Shown here: positions 15,988 through 23,207 of the stretch, piece by piece
Position numbering within the stretch: the first letter of the stretch is position 1
Layout: every line of letters starts with the position of its first letter
Source of the DNA: DATGZH01 sp035297265
GTDB taxonomy: Bacteria; Actinomycetota; Acidimicrobiia; Acidimicrobiales; RAAP-2
NCBI GenBank assembly: GCA_035297265.1
Contig: DATGZH010000014.1
Coordinates: 62,001-126,000, forward strand
Direction of reading: 5' to 3'
Length of the DNA stretch: 64,000 nucleotides
Translations under genes and position numbers: made by a program
Notes under the pieces: model-generated
What the model was told of the DNA's origin: nothing
The model's database searches: none
The model's input: the letters and a program-made list of their open reading frames with translations, nothing else

Positions 15988-16901
15988 ACAGCCCGGATCC
16001 GAGCCGGCATCGCTTCGACGGGCGCGTCGCCGTCGTCACGGGGGCGGGGCGGGGCATCGGTCGGGCGTACGCCCGGCTGCTGGCGGCCCGGGGGGCAGCC
16101 GTGGTCGTGAACGACCTGGGGGGCTCCACCGAGGGGAACGGAGCCGACGCCGAACCCGCCGCCGAGGTGGCCGAGGAGATCGTGGCCAGCGGGGGCTCGG
16201 CGCTGGCCGACACGAGCGACGTCTCGTCCGGCGCCGGCGCGGAGACGCTCGTCGCGGCGGCGATGCAGCAGTTCGGTCGGCTGGACATGCTCGTCAACAA
16301 CGCCGGCATCATCCGCTGGGCCGGGTTCCCGGAGGCGGATGAGGAGAACCTGGCCCGGCATCTGGCGGTCCACACCGTCGGCTCCTTCAACACGGCGCGG
16401 GCCGCCTGGCCACACCTGGTCGAGCAGACCTACGGCCGGATCGTGATGACGACATCGAGCGGGCTGTTCGGCCTGCCCAACAACATCTCCTACGCCACGG
16501 CCAAGGCCGGCGTGATCGGCCTGACCCGCAGCCTGGCCGTCGCCGGCGCCGAGCACGGCATCAAGGTCAACGCCATCGCCCCGGCCGCCATGACCCGGAT
16601 GGCGGGTGGGGGCAGGGGCGCCCCGCCGATGCCGCCCGAGTTGGTGGCGCCGATCGTCGCCTACCTCGCCCACGAGGCCTGTCCGGTGAGCGGCGAGGTC
16701 TACGAGGCCGGTGCCGGCCGCTTCGCCCGTTTGTTCATCGCGTCCACCGCGGGCTACGTGCACCCGGGGCCGGAGGCCACGATCGAGGACGTCGCCGAGC
16801 ACTGGGCGGCCATCAACGACGAGTCGGGTTACTGGGTCCCGGCCGACCTCATGGGTTGGTCGGCCGCCTTCTTGGCCCACCTTCGTCCGGGCGACACTTG
16901 A
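15984..16901 (+). CDS. Short-chain dehydrogenase/reductase (MFE-2-like), probable CTG start
   Basis: A 305-residue SDR related to the (3R)-hydroxyacyl-CoA dehydrogenase part of MFE-2/17beta-HSD4. It shows 'VTGAGRGIG' (about 18-26), 'VVNDLGGS' (the MFE-2-like NDLGG), 'NNAG' (105-108), catalytic Ser in 'MTTSSG' and Y170/K174 in 'YATAK'. A C-terminal extension of about 60 residues follows the SDR core. No ATG, GTG or TTG lies in frame between the upstream coding region and the Rossmann motif; a CTG at 15984 overlaps the preceding TGA as CTGA, mirroring the ATGA/GTGA overlaps elsewhere. The expected reaction is NAD(P)-dependent oxidation of a hydroxyacyl-CoA or alcohol. Confidence 0.85.
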   Translation: MNSPDPSRHRFDGRVAVVTGAGRGIGRAYARLLAARGAAVVVNDLGGSTEGNGADAEPAAEVAEEIVASGGSALADTSDVSSGAGAETLVAAAMQQFGRLDMLVNNAGIIRWAGFPEADEENLARHLAVHTVGSFNTARAAWPHLVEQTYGRIVMTTSSGLFGLPNNISYATAKAGVIGLTRSLAVAGAEHGIKVNAIAPAAMTRMAGGGRGAPPMPPELVAPIVAYLAHEACPVSGEVYEAGAGRFARLFIASTAGYVHPGPEATIEDVAEHWAAINDESGYWVPADLMGWSAAFLAHLRPGDT

Positions 16902-16921
16902 GCGGTACGCCTCCCGGGCGG

Positions 16922-17689
16922 CTACTCGTCGAGGAGGTCGGGCTCCTCGGCCACGACCTCGTCGTAGAGCGGCTGGAACTGCCGCCAGCCGACACCTGCG
17001 CCCCCGGTCTGCCGGGCGGTCTTCTCGGCGACGTCGGGGCTGATCGACACCGGCGAGCCCGCCGCCTCGGCGAGCAATTGGGCTTGACAGGTGCGTTCCA
17101 TCGTCACGAACCACCACGCCGCCTCGTCCACCGAGCGCCCCACGGTCAGCAGGCCGTGGTTGGCGAGGATCGCCGCCTTGCAGCCGCCGAGGGCGTGGGC
17201 GATCCGTTTGCCCTCCTCGACGTCGAAGACCGCGCCCGTGTAGTCGTCGAAGAGCACGTGGTCGCCATAGAAGGCGCAGGCGTCCTGGTTCAGCGGGTCG
17301 AGAGTGCGTCGGAGCGAGGACCATGCCTTGCCGTGCACGGAATGCGCGTGCGCGGCCGACACGACGTCAGGGCGGGCCGCATGGATCTGGGAGTGGATGA
17401 CGAAGGCGGCCTTGTTGAGTGGCCAGTTGCCGTCGACGACCCGACCTTCGTGGTCGACGAGCATGAGGTCCTTGACCCGGATCTGCTTGAAGCTCATGCC
17501 GAGCGGGTTGACCCAGAAGTGGTCGGGCAACTCGGGGTCGCGGGCGGTGATGTGACCGGCGGTGCCCTCGCCGAAGCCGAACCGGCCGAACAAGCGGAAG
17601 GCGGCGGCCAGTCGCTGCTTGCGGTGCCGGCGCTCCTCCGCCACGTCGGTGAACTGCGGGACGGTGTGGGGGAGCCGGTCGGACGCCAT
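16922..17689 (-). CDS. Class II aldolase/adducin family protein (copy 1)
   Basis: A 255-residue protein with the zinc-binding cluster 'AHAHSVHGKAW' (H114, H116, H119) and a further His in 'LANHGLLTVG' (H178), typical of class II aldolase/adducin enzymes such as fuculose-phosphate aldolase relatives. Members act as aldolases, decarboxylases or dehydratases on hydroxy acids and sugars. A close paralogue lies at 34904. It is divergent from the acyl-CoA dehydrogenase gene and separated from it by a palindromic operator at 17711; it converges with the SDR gene. The start is ATG 17689. Confidence 0.88.
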   Translation of the reverse strand: MASDRLPHTVPQFTDVAEERRHRKQRLAAAFRLFGRFGFGEGTAGHITARDPELPDHFWVNPLGMSFKQIRVKDLMLVDHEGRVVDGNWPLNKAAFVIHSQIHAARPDVVSAAHAHSVHGKAWSSLRRTLDPLNQDACAFYGDHVLFDDYTGAVFDVEEGKRIAHALGGCKAAILANHGLLTVGRSVDEAAWWFVTMERTCQAQLLAEAAGSPVSISPDVAEKTARQTGGAGVGWRQFQPLYDEVVAEEPDLLDE

Positions 17690-17710
17690 GACCGAAGTCT
17701 ACGGTCGTTG

Positions 17711-17726
17711 TACCGATCAGTCCATA
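17711..17726. promoter_or_regulatory. TetR-type palindromic operator, site C (weaker)
   Basis: TACCGATCAGTCCATA matches 12 of 16 positions of the consensus TACYRACCGGTYRGTA. It lies in the 47-bp gap between the divergent aldolase and acyl-CoA dehydrogenase genes. Taken alone it would be weak; its position in the same kind of gap as the other three copies supports it. Confidence 0.5.
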
Positions 17727-17730
17727 GGAT
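17725..17730 (+). promoter_or_regulatory. Putative -10 element (TAGGAT), leaderless
   Basis: TAGGAT fits TANNNT and ends 6 nt before the GTG at 17737. The G-rich spacer gives no convincing ribosome-binding site, so a leaderless transcript is plausible. The hexamer overlaps the edge of operator site C. Confidence 0.35.
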
Positions 17731-17736
17731 GGGGGC

Positions 17737-18885
17737 GTGGACTTCTCCCTGAACGAGGCCGAACGCGAGCTCGCGGGGTTGTGTCGCGACTTCGCGCAGA
17801 AAGAGATCGCCCGGCGGGCGCCGGCCGCGTGGGAAGAGGCGCGCTGTCCGACCGACCTCCTCCGGGAGATGGGGGAGCTGGGCCTGCTCGGGATGCTCGT
17901 CCCCGAGACGTGGGGCGGGATCGGCATGTCCACGGTCGGCTTCGTCGCCGCCATGGAGGAGATCGGGTTGGCGGACCAGTCTGTGGCCGCAGCCTGGCAG
18001 GCCCACGTCACGATCGGCTCGCTGCCGCTCTACCTCTTCGGCAACGACGAGCAGCGCGAGCGGTGGCTGCGTCCACTGGCCGAAGGGCGGGCGCTCGGCG
18101 CGTTCGGCCTCACCGAGCCCGACGCCGGCTCCGATGCCCGCAGCATCCGGACCCGGGCGGAACCCCGTGACGGCGGCTGGGTGATCAACGGGCGGAAGAC
18201 CTTCATCTCCAACGCCGGGACCGACATGTCCTTCGGCGTGACCCTGCTCGCCCGTACGGGCCACGAGGACGGGGCGTCAACGGGCTTTGGCAGCTTCGTC
18301 GTCGAGAAGGACACGCCCGGCTTCACGATGGGGCCGAAGATGCGGGGCATCGGTTGGCGGGGCCTCGACACCCGCGAGCTGTACTTCGACGACGTCTGGG
18401 TCCCCGGCGAGCACCTCGTCGGGGACCCCGGCATGGGGCTCAGCCAGTTCCTCCGGACGCTCGAGGTCGGCCGGATCTCGATCGCCGCCCTCTCGCTCAG
18501 CCTGACCAAGGCCGTGCTCGACCTGGCCACGGCGTATGCCGGTCAACGGGTGCAGTTCGGCCAGCCCATCTCGAAGTTCCAGGCGGTGCAGTTCAAGCTG
18601 GCCGACATCGCCACCGAGCTCGAAGCGGCCCGCTGGCTCACCTATCGGGCGGCGGCGCTCCGCGACGCCGGCCAGCCCTTCCACAAGGAGGCGGCCATGG
18701 CCAAGTTGAAGGCCAGCCGCCTGGCCGTGTGGGCAGCCTCCGAGGCCGTCCAGATCCACGGGGGCCTGGGGTACATGCTCGACAGCCCGGTGGCCCGCTT
18801 CTACTGCGACGCCAAGGTCCTCGAGATCGGGGAAGGGACCAACGAGATCCAGCACCTGGTGATCGCCCGCGCCCTCGGCTGCTGA
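17737..18885 (+). CDS. Acyl-CoA dehydrogenase
   Basis: A 382-residue FAD-dependent acyl-CoA dehydrogenase. Seen are 'GAFGLTEPDAGSDA' (FAD/substrate loop), 'GWVINGRKTFISNAGTD', 'RGLDTRELYFDDVWVP', 'AYAGQRVQFGQPISKFQAVQ' and 'QIHGGLGYMLDSPVARFY'. The catalytic base is E366 in 'GEGTNEIQ'. These enzymes form a trans-2,3 double bond in an acyl-CoA and pass electrons to ETF. The length is normal for the family. The gene probably acts on a CoA thioester made by the local acyl-CoA synthetase. The start is GTG 17737, likely leaderless. Confidence 0.95.
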   Translation: MDFSLNEAERELAGLCRDFAQKEIARRAPAAWEEARCPTDLLREMGELGLLGMLVPETWGGIGMSTVGFVAAMEEIGLADQSVAAAWQAHVTIGSLPLYLFGNDEQRERWLRPLAEGRALGAFGLTEPDAGSDARSIRTRAEPRDGGWVINGRKTFISNAGTDMSFGVTLLARTGHEDGASTGFGSFVVEKDTPGFTMGPKMRGIGWRGLDTRELYFDDVWVPGEHLVGDPGMGLSQFLRTLEVGRISIAALSLSLTKAVLDLATAYAGQRVQFGQPISKFQAVQFKLADIATELEAARWLTYRAAALRDAGQPFHKEAAMAKLKASRLAVWAASEAVQIHGGLGYMLDSPVARFYCDAKVLEIGEGTNEIQHLVIARALGC

Positions 18886-18898
18886 GGGTCGACCCGGC

Positions 18899-18915
18899 GA
18901 CCCGCGGCGCGGGTC
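18899..18915. terminator. Bidirectional hairpin between convergent genes
   Basis: GACCCGC-GGC-GCGGGTC forms a perfect 7-bp stem with a 3-nt loop. It lies between the 3' ends of the acyl-CoA dehydrogenase gene and the convergent E1 gene (whose stop is 18914-18916). There is no T-tract, so intrinsic termination is only plausible. Confidence 0.45.
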
Positions 18916-20896
18916 ACACCGCGGCCAGCCGGCGCAGGGCCTCGGCGATCTCGTGACGACCGGGGAGCCAGGCTCGTTCGAGCTCGGGGGCGTAGGGCGG
19001 CGGGGTGGCGGCCGCGCCCACCCGCTCGATCGGTGCGTCGAGGTCCCAGAAGGCCTCCTTGGCGGCGGTGGCGGCGATCTCGGCCCCGATACCGAAGGGG
19101 ACGACCGCCTCATGAGCGATCAGGAGCCGACCGGTGCGGTGCACCGAGGCGAGGACGGTCGTCATGTCGAGGGGTGCCACCGTCCGCAGGTCGATGACCT
19201 CGACGTCGACCCCCTCTTCGGCCAACTCGGCGGCCGCCGCGGCGGCTTCGTGGACCATCCGCGACACCGACACGACGGTGACGTCGGTACCGGGGCGGAC
19301 CACGGCGGCCCGTCCGATGGGGACCAGGTGATCGGCGGGGGGCGCGGGCCCCTTCATGCCGTACAGCTGCCGGTTCTCGATGAAGACCACCGGGTTCGGA
19401 TCCTCGATGGCCGCCCGCAGCAGGCCGTAGGTGTCGGCCGGCGTCGACGGCATGACGACGGTGAGCCCGGGGATGTGGGCGAGCAGCGCCTCGAGGCTCT
19501 GGGAGTGCTGACTGCCCGACGACCGCCCGGCGCCGAACTGGGTCCGTACCGTGAGGGACATCTCGGCCGCCCCGCCGGTCATGAACGGGAGCTTGGCCGC
19601 CTGGTTGAGCAGCTGATCGAGGCAGACGCCGAGGAAATCGAGGTACATGAGCTCCACGACCGGCCGCAGGCCGGCCATGGCGGCGCCCACCGCGAGCCCG
19701 ACGATCGCCGTCTCCGAGATGGGCGTGTCGCGTACCCGCTCTCCGAAGCGCTCCTGCAGGCCGCGGGTCAGTCCGAAGACGTTGCCACCGGCGCCGACGT
19801 CGACCCCGGCGAGGAAGACCCGAGCGTCCGTGGCCAACTCGAACTCGAGGGCGCTCCTGATGGCGTCCATGGTCCGGTAGACCGGGGCGTCGGCCGCGGG
19901 GCCCGGCGGCTCGGGCGACGGCGGTCGCTCCCGGACGACGAAGTCGAAGAGCGTGCTCGCCGAGGGGCTGGCGAGGGAGCGGGCCCGTTCGACCGCCTCG
20001 TCGAGCTGGCTCGCCACCGACGCCTCGAGCTCGTCGATCTGTGCCTCGCTCATACCGGCGTCGACCAGGCGACGGCGGTGGAGCAGGAGCGGATCGCGCT
20101 GGCGCCAGGCGGCCAGCTCCTCGGGTGCCCGGTAACGCTCCGGGTCCCCCTCGTAGTGCCCGTGCCAGCGGTAGGTTGTCGCCTCGACGACGGCCGGACC
20201 ACCACCCGATCTCGCGGTGAGCACCAGGTCGCCGACCGCTCTCGCCGTGGCCACGACGTCGTTGCCGTCCACGGCCCGATAGGGGAGCGCGTAGCCCTCG
20301 GCCCGGCGCTCCAGGGACCCCGCTTGCTGGGAGGCGGTGGGGGAGAACTCGGCGTAGCCGTTGTTCTCGCAGCAGAAGATCACCGGTAGCTGCCACACCG
20401 CCGCCAGGTTGAGTGCTTCGTGGAAGGCACCTTGCCCGAGGGCGCCGTCGCCGAAGAAGGCCAGAGCGACCGTGTCGGAGTGACGGAGCTGTGCCGCGGT
20501 GGCCGCGCCCACGGCGATGGGCAGCCCCGCCGCGACGATGCCGTTGGCGCCGAAGATCCCGAGCTTGGGATCGGCGATGTGCATGGAACCACCCCGACCC
20601 CGGTTGGTGCCCTCCGCCCGCCCCATCAGCTCGGCGAACATCCTCGTCGGGTCGAGCCCCTTGGCGAGACAGTGGCCGTGACCCCGGTGGGTGGAGGTGA
20701 TCACGTCATCGGGCCGCAGCGGCCAGCAGGCCCCGACCGCCGCGGCCTCCTGTCCCGTCGAGAGGTGCACGAAGCCGGGCACGAGCCCGTCGCGGTAGAG
20801 GTCGGCGACCCGCTCTTCGAAGCCGCGGATGAGGAGCATCCGCCGCTGCATCTCCACCAGCTCGGCGACGTCCACGCCATCCTTTGGATCAGCCAC
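18914..20896 (-). CDS. 2-oxoacid dehydrogenase E1, fused alpha and beta subunits
   Basis: A 660-residue fusion. The alpha half (about 1-325) has 'LLIRGFEERVADLYRDG', 'THRGHGHCLAKG', and the thiamine diphosphate motif starting 'GDGALGQGAFHEALN' (about 149) and ending in 'ENNGYA' (NN about 178). The beta half (about 340-660) has 'DVGAGGNVFGLTRGL', 'PISETAIVGLAVGAAMAGLR', 'LLNQAAKLPFMTGG', 'GSQHSQSLEALLAHIPGL', 'NPVVFIENRQLYG' and 'IDLRTVAPLD'. It would decarboxylate a 2-oxoacid (branched-chain or acetoin-like); no E2 or E3 gene is adjacent. I chose GTG 20896, which has a TACAGT -10-like hexamer just upstream and no ribosome-binding site; GTG 20875 with AAAGGA upstream is an alternative. TTG 20923 would translate through operator site D. 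Confidence 0.92.
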   Translation of the reverse strand: MADPKDGVDVAELVEMQRRMLLIRGFEERVADLYRDGLVPGFVHLSTGQEAAAVGACWPLRPDDVITSTHRGHGHCLAKGLDPTRMFAELMGRAEGTNRGRGGSMHIADPKLGIFGANGIVAAGLPIAVGAATAAQLRHSDTVALAFFGDGALGQGAFHEALNLAAVWQLPVIFCCENNGYAEFSPTASQQAGSLERRAEGYALPYRAVDGNDVVATARAVGDLVLTARSGGGPAVVEATTYRWHGHYEGDPERYRAPEELAAWRQRDPLLLHRRRLVDAGMSEAQIDELEASVASQLDEAVERARSLASPSASTLFDFVVRERPPSPEPPGPAADAPVYRTMDAIRSALEFELATDARVFLAGVDVGAGGNVFGLTRGLQERFGERVRDTPISETAIVGLAVGAAMAGLRPVVELMYLDFLGVCLDQLLNQAAKLPFMTGGAAEMSLTVRTQFGAGRSSGSQHSQSLEALLAHIPGLTVVMPSTPADTYGLLRAAIEDPNPVVFIENRQLYGMKGPAPPADHLVPIGRAAVVRPGTDVTVVSVSRMVHEAAAAAAELAEEGVDVEVIDLRTVAPLDMTTVLASVHRTGRLLIAHEAVVPFGIGAEIAATAAKEAFWDLDAPIERVGAAATPPPYAPELERAWLPGRHEIAEALRRLAAV

Positions 20897-20908
20897 GGTC
20901 GTGTACTG

Positions 20909-20924
20909 TACTGACCGGTACAAC
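20909..20924. promoter_or_regulatory. TetR-type palindromic operator, site D (one strong half)
   Basis: TACTGACCGGTACAAC lies in the 38-bp gap between the E1 gene (minus) and an SDR gene (plus). The first 11 positions match the consensus TACYRACCGGTYRGTA; the right half is degenerate. GTAC repeats around it make further overlapping half-sites. Confidence 0.5.
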
Positions 20925-20934
20925 CAGGAGGCCG

Positions 20935-21714
20935 ATGTCCGACCAGATCGAGATCCCCGACGCGTTCCCCGCCTCGGGTGCGGTGGCCGGCAAGCGGGTC
21001 GTGATCACCGGTGCTGGTCGGGGACTCGGGAGCCTGCTCGCGCACGCCTTCTCCAGTGCGGGGGCGTCCGTGGCCCTGGTCGCCCGGACAGAGGCAGACC
21101 TGAAGGCCGTGGCCGAGGTCCTGCCGGGGCCGTCCCTCGTGCTCGCCGGGGACGTGACCGACGAGGAGTTCAACGAGGCGGTCGCCGACGCCACTGTGGC
21201 CGCCTGGGCCGGGCTCGACGTGTGGATCTGCAACGCCGGCATCTCGCCGGTCGTCGCCGGGCCGAGAGAGACCGAGCCCCGGATCTGGCGGCAGATCCTC
21301 GAGGTGAACCTCACCGGCGCCTTCCTCGGGGCCCGGGCGGCCGCCCGGGTGATGGGGGAGGGGGGCAGGCTCATCTTCACGGGGTCGGTGCTCGGGGAGC
21401 GACCACGGAAGGGGCTCACGGCCTACAGCACCTCGAAGGCCGGCCTGACCGCGCTGGCCAAGGGCCTGGCGCTCGACCTCGCGCCCCTCGGCATCACCGC
21501 CAACGTCGTCGCCCCGGGCTGGTTCGACTCACCGCTGGCCGATGGATGGAAGAGGACTCCGAAGCTGGCCTCGGCCATCACCGGGCACACGGCGCTGCAA
21601 CGGTGGGGCGCGCCGACCGACCTCGCCGGCGCGTACCAGTTCTTGGCCTCGGAGGCCGCGGCCTTCGTGACGGGTACCGTGCTCACCGTCGACGGCGGGT
21701 ATCTGCTCGTATGA
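20935..21714 (+). CDS. Short-chain dehydrogenase/reductase
   Basis: A 259-residue classical SDR: 'VVITGAGRGLG' (about 22-32), 'LVLAGDVTDEE', 'VWICNAGISPV' (NAG), catalytic Ser in 'LIFTGSVLGE', Tyr/Lys in 'AYSTSKAGL', and the 'VDGGYLLV' C-terminus. It is expected to oxidise or reduce a hydroxy/keto intermediate with NAD(P). AGGAGG at 20926-20931 precedes the ATG at 20935. It forms a two-gene unit with the next SDR, sharing an ATGA overlap, and is divergent from the E1 gene. Confidence 0.92.
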   Translation: MSDQIEIPDAFPASGAVAGKRVVITGAGRGLGSLLAHAFSSAGASVALVARTEADLKAVAEVLPGPSLVLAGDVTDEEFNEAVADATVAAWAGLDVWICNAGISPVVAGPRETEPRIWRQILEVNLTGAFLGARAAARVMGEGGRLIFTGSVLGERPRKGLTAYSTSKAGLTALAKGLALDLAPLGITANVVAPGWFDSPLADGWKRTPKLASAITGHTALQRWGAPTDLAGAYQFLASEAAAFVTGTVLTVDGGYLLV

Positions 21715-22466
21715 CGGTCGAGGGCGGCCCGCGGCGTGTCGTCGCCATCACCGGGGCCGGCGGTGCGCTCGGCGCGGCCGTCTCCGAGCGCTTGGCCGCT
21801 GAGCCCGACACCGCGCTCGTGCTGAGCGACGTGTCCGAAGCTTCGCTCGGGGCCACGGTGGCCGGGGTCGGGGAGCGGTCGATCCCTATCGCCAGCCTGC
21901 TCGCCGACGTGAGCGATTTCGAGCAGGTCGAGGCGGTCGTGCACCTGGCCGTCGAGCGGTTCGGCCGCCTCGATGTGCTGGTGAGCAACGCCGGCGTCCT
22001 CTCGCCGAACGGCCGTATCCACAACCTGTCGACCGAGGACTGGGAGCGAGCCTTCCGCATCAACGTGCTCGGCGCGGTCAACGGGATACGGGCGGCGGTT
22101 GGCGTGATGCGGCCCCAAGGCTCCGGGTCGATCATCCTCACCGCCTCGGTCGCCGGCATGACCGCGTGGTCGCACTCGGCGCCCTACTGCGCGACGAAGG
22201 CGGCCGTGATCCAGCTGGCCAAAGTGGCCTCGGTCGAGTACGCCCGTGACCACATACGGGTCAACTGCGTCTGCCCCGGCACGTTCCGCTCCGCCATCCA
22301 TGCCGGGCTGCCCGAAGAGGCGCTGGACGCCATCGGCTCGCGGCACCCGCTGGGCTTGGGGTCGGCCGCCGATCTCGTCGGGGCCTACGCCTATCTGGCG
22401 AGCGACGAATCCCGCTGGACGACGGGGGCGGCCCTCGTCGTCGACGGGGGCTATTCGGCGCCGTGA
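21711..22466 (+). CDS. Short-chain dehydrogenase/reductase
   Basis: A 251-residue SDR beginning 'VVAITGAGGALG' with 'LLADVSDFEQVEAVV', 'VLVSNAGVLSPNGR' (SNAG variant of NNAG), Ser in 'IILTASVAGM', Tyr/Lys in 'YCATKAAVIQLAK', and 'VDGGYSAP' at the end. The ATG overlaps the upstream SDR stop as ATGA (translational coupling). The 3' end overlaps the convergent tetR gene by 16 bp, so transcription of one could affect the other. The substrate is unknown; two consecutive SDRs suggest successive alcohol oxidations in the same route. Confidence 0.92.
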   Translation: MTVEGGPRRVVAITGAGGALGAAVSERLAAEPDTALVLSDVSEASLGATVAGVGERSIPIASLLADVSDFEQVEAVVHLAVERFGRLDVLVSNAGVLSPNGRIHNLSTEDWERAFRINVLGAVNGIRAAVGVMRPQGSGSIILTASVAGMTAWSHSAPYCATKAAVIQLAKVASVEYARDHIRVNCVCPGTFRSAIHAGLPEEALDAIGSRHPLGLGSAADLVGAYAYLASDESRWTTGAALVVDGGYSAP

Positions 22467-23101
22467 GGGGTCGGCGCGTCATCGTCGGCCATCGGGCCGG
22501 CGATGCCCCGCATGAAGATCTCGGCGAAGGGCTTGGCCACCGAGCGAGCCGACAAGCGGCCACCGGCCTTCAGCCAGAGATACGTGTAGTTGTGCATACC
22601 GAGCCAGGCCCGGGCGGCCAGCCACGGGTCGACCGCTCGGAACTCCCCGGACTCCACCCCGGCCTGCAAGACCGCCTCGACCCGACCCTCGTACTCCCGG
22701 CGTCGGCTGCGGAACCGTTCGGCTCTCGCTCCGGTGAGCGCGGGGAACTCGTGGAGGAAGACCCAGACATGGTCGGGGTAGCGGTGGATCACGTCGAGGA
22801 GCTCGTCCCCGAGCATTTCCAGCTGCGCCGACGGCCGTCCGCCCGCCTCGGCCACCCGGTCGGCACCGAGCATGACCTCATCCATCACCCGGTCGTGGAT
22901 GGCGGCAAGCAGCTCCTCCTTGGAGCCGATGTAGTGGTAAAGGGCCCCCTTGCCCAGGTCGTTGGCCGCGCAGAGCTCCATGATCCCGGTGGCGTGGTAG
23001 CCGCGCCGTGCGAACACGTGCGCCGAGGTGTCGACGATCGCCTCCCGTCGAGCTTCCCATTTGGGACTGCGCCGGGAATCCCGAGTGGCCTCGGCCGTCA
23101 T
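22451..23101 (-). CDS. TetR-family transcriptional regulator
   Basis: A 216-residue TetR protein. Residues about 18-65 form the HTH: 'REAIVDTSAHVFARRGYHAT', 'GIMELCAANDLGKGALYHYI', 'GSKEELLAAIHDRV'. The C-terminal ligand domain resembles the KstR2/FadR-like group that senses acyl-CoA esters, though this is a pattern judgement. It is the only TetR gene in the region and sits next to the operons carrying TACYRACCGGTYRGTA palindromes, making it the prime candidate to bind them. Its own 107-bp upstream region has no clear copy, so it may not autoregulate through that motif. Confidence 0.92.
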   Translation of the reverse strand: MTAEATRDSRRSPKWEARREAIVDTSAHVFARRGYHATGIMELCAANDLGKGALYHYIGSKEELLAAIHDRVMDEVMLGADRVAEAGGRPSAQLEMLGDELLDVIHRYPDHVWVFLHEFPALTGARAERFRSRRREYEGRVEAVLQAGVESGEFRAVDPWLAARAWLGMHNYTYLWLKAGGRLSARSVAKPFAEIFMRGIAGPMADDDAPTPHGAE

Positions 23102-23207
23102 GGACGGGATGCTACCGGGACGCCGTCCACCGACATGGTCCCGAGCGTCGACGGGTGGGGCCCATCGCCCGCGTCGGGCCGGCCAACGTCACCGGGGGAG
23201 TGAGGCC

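Noticed and set aside
20897..20923. Extended N-terminus of the E1 fusion from TTG 20923
   Set aside because: It would translate through operator site D and add residues not found in the family.
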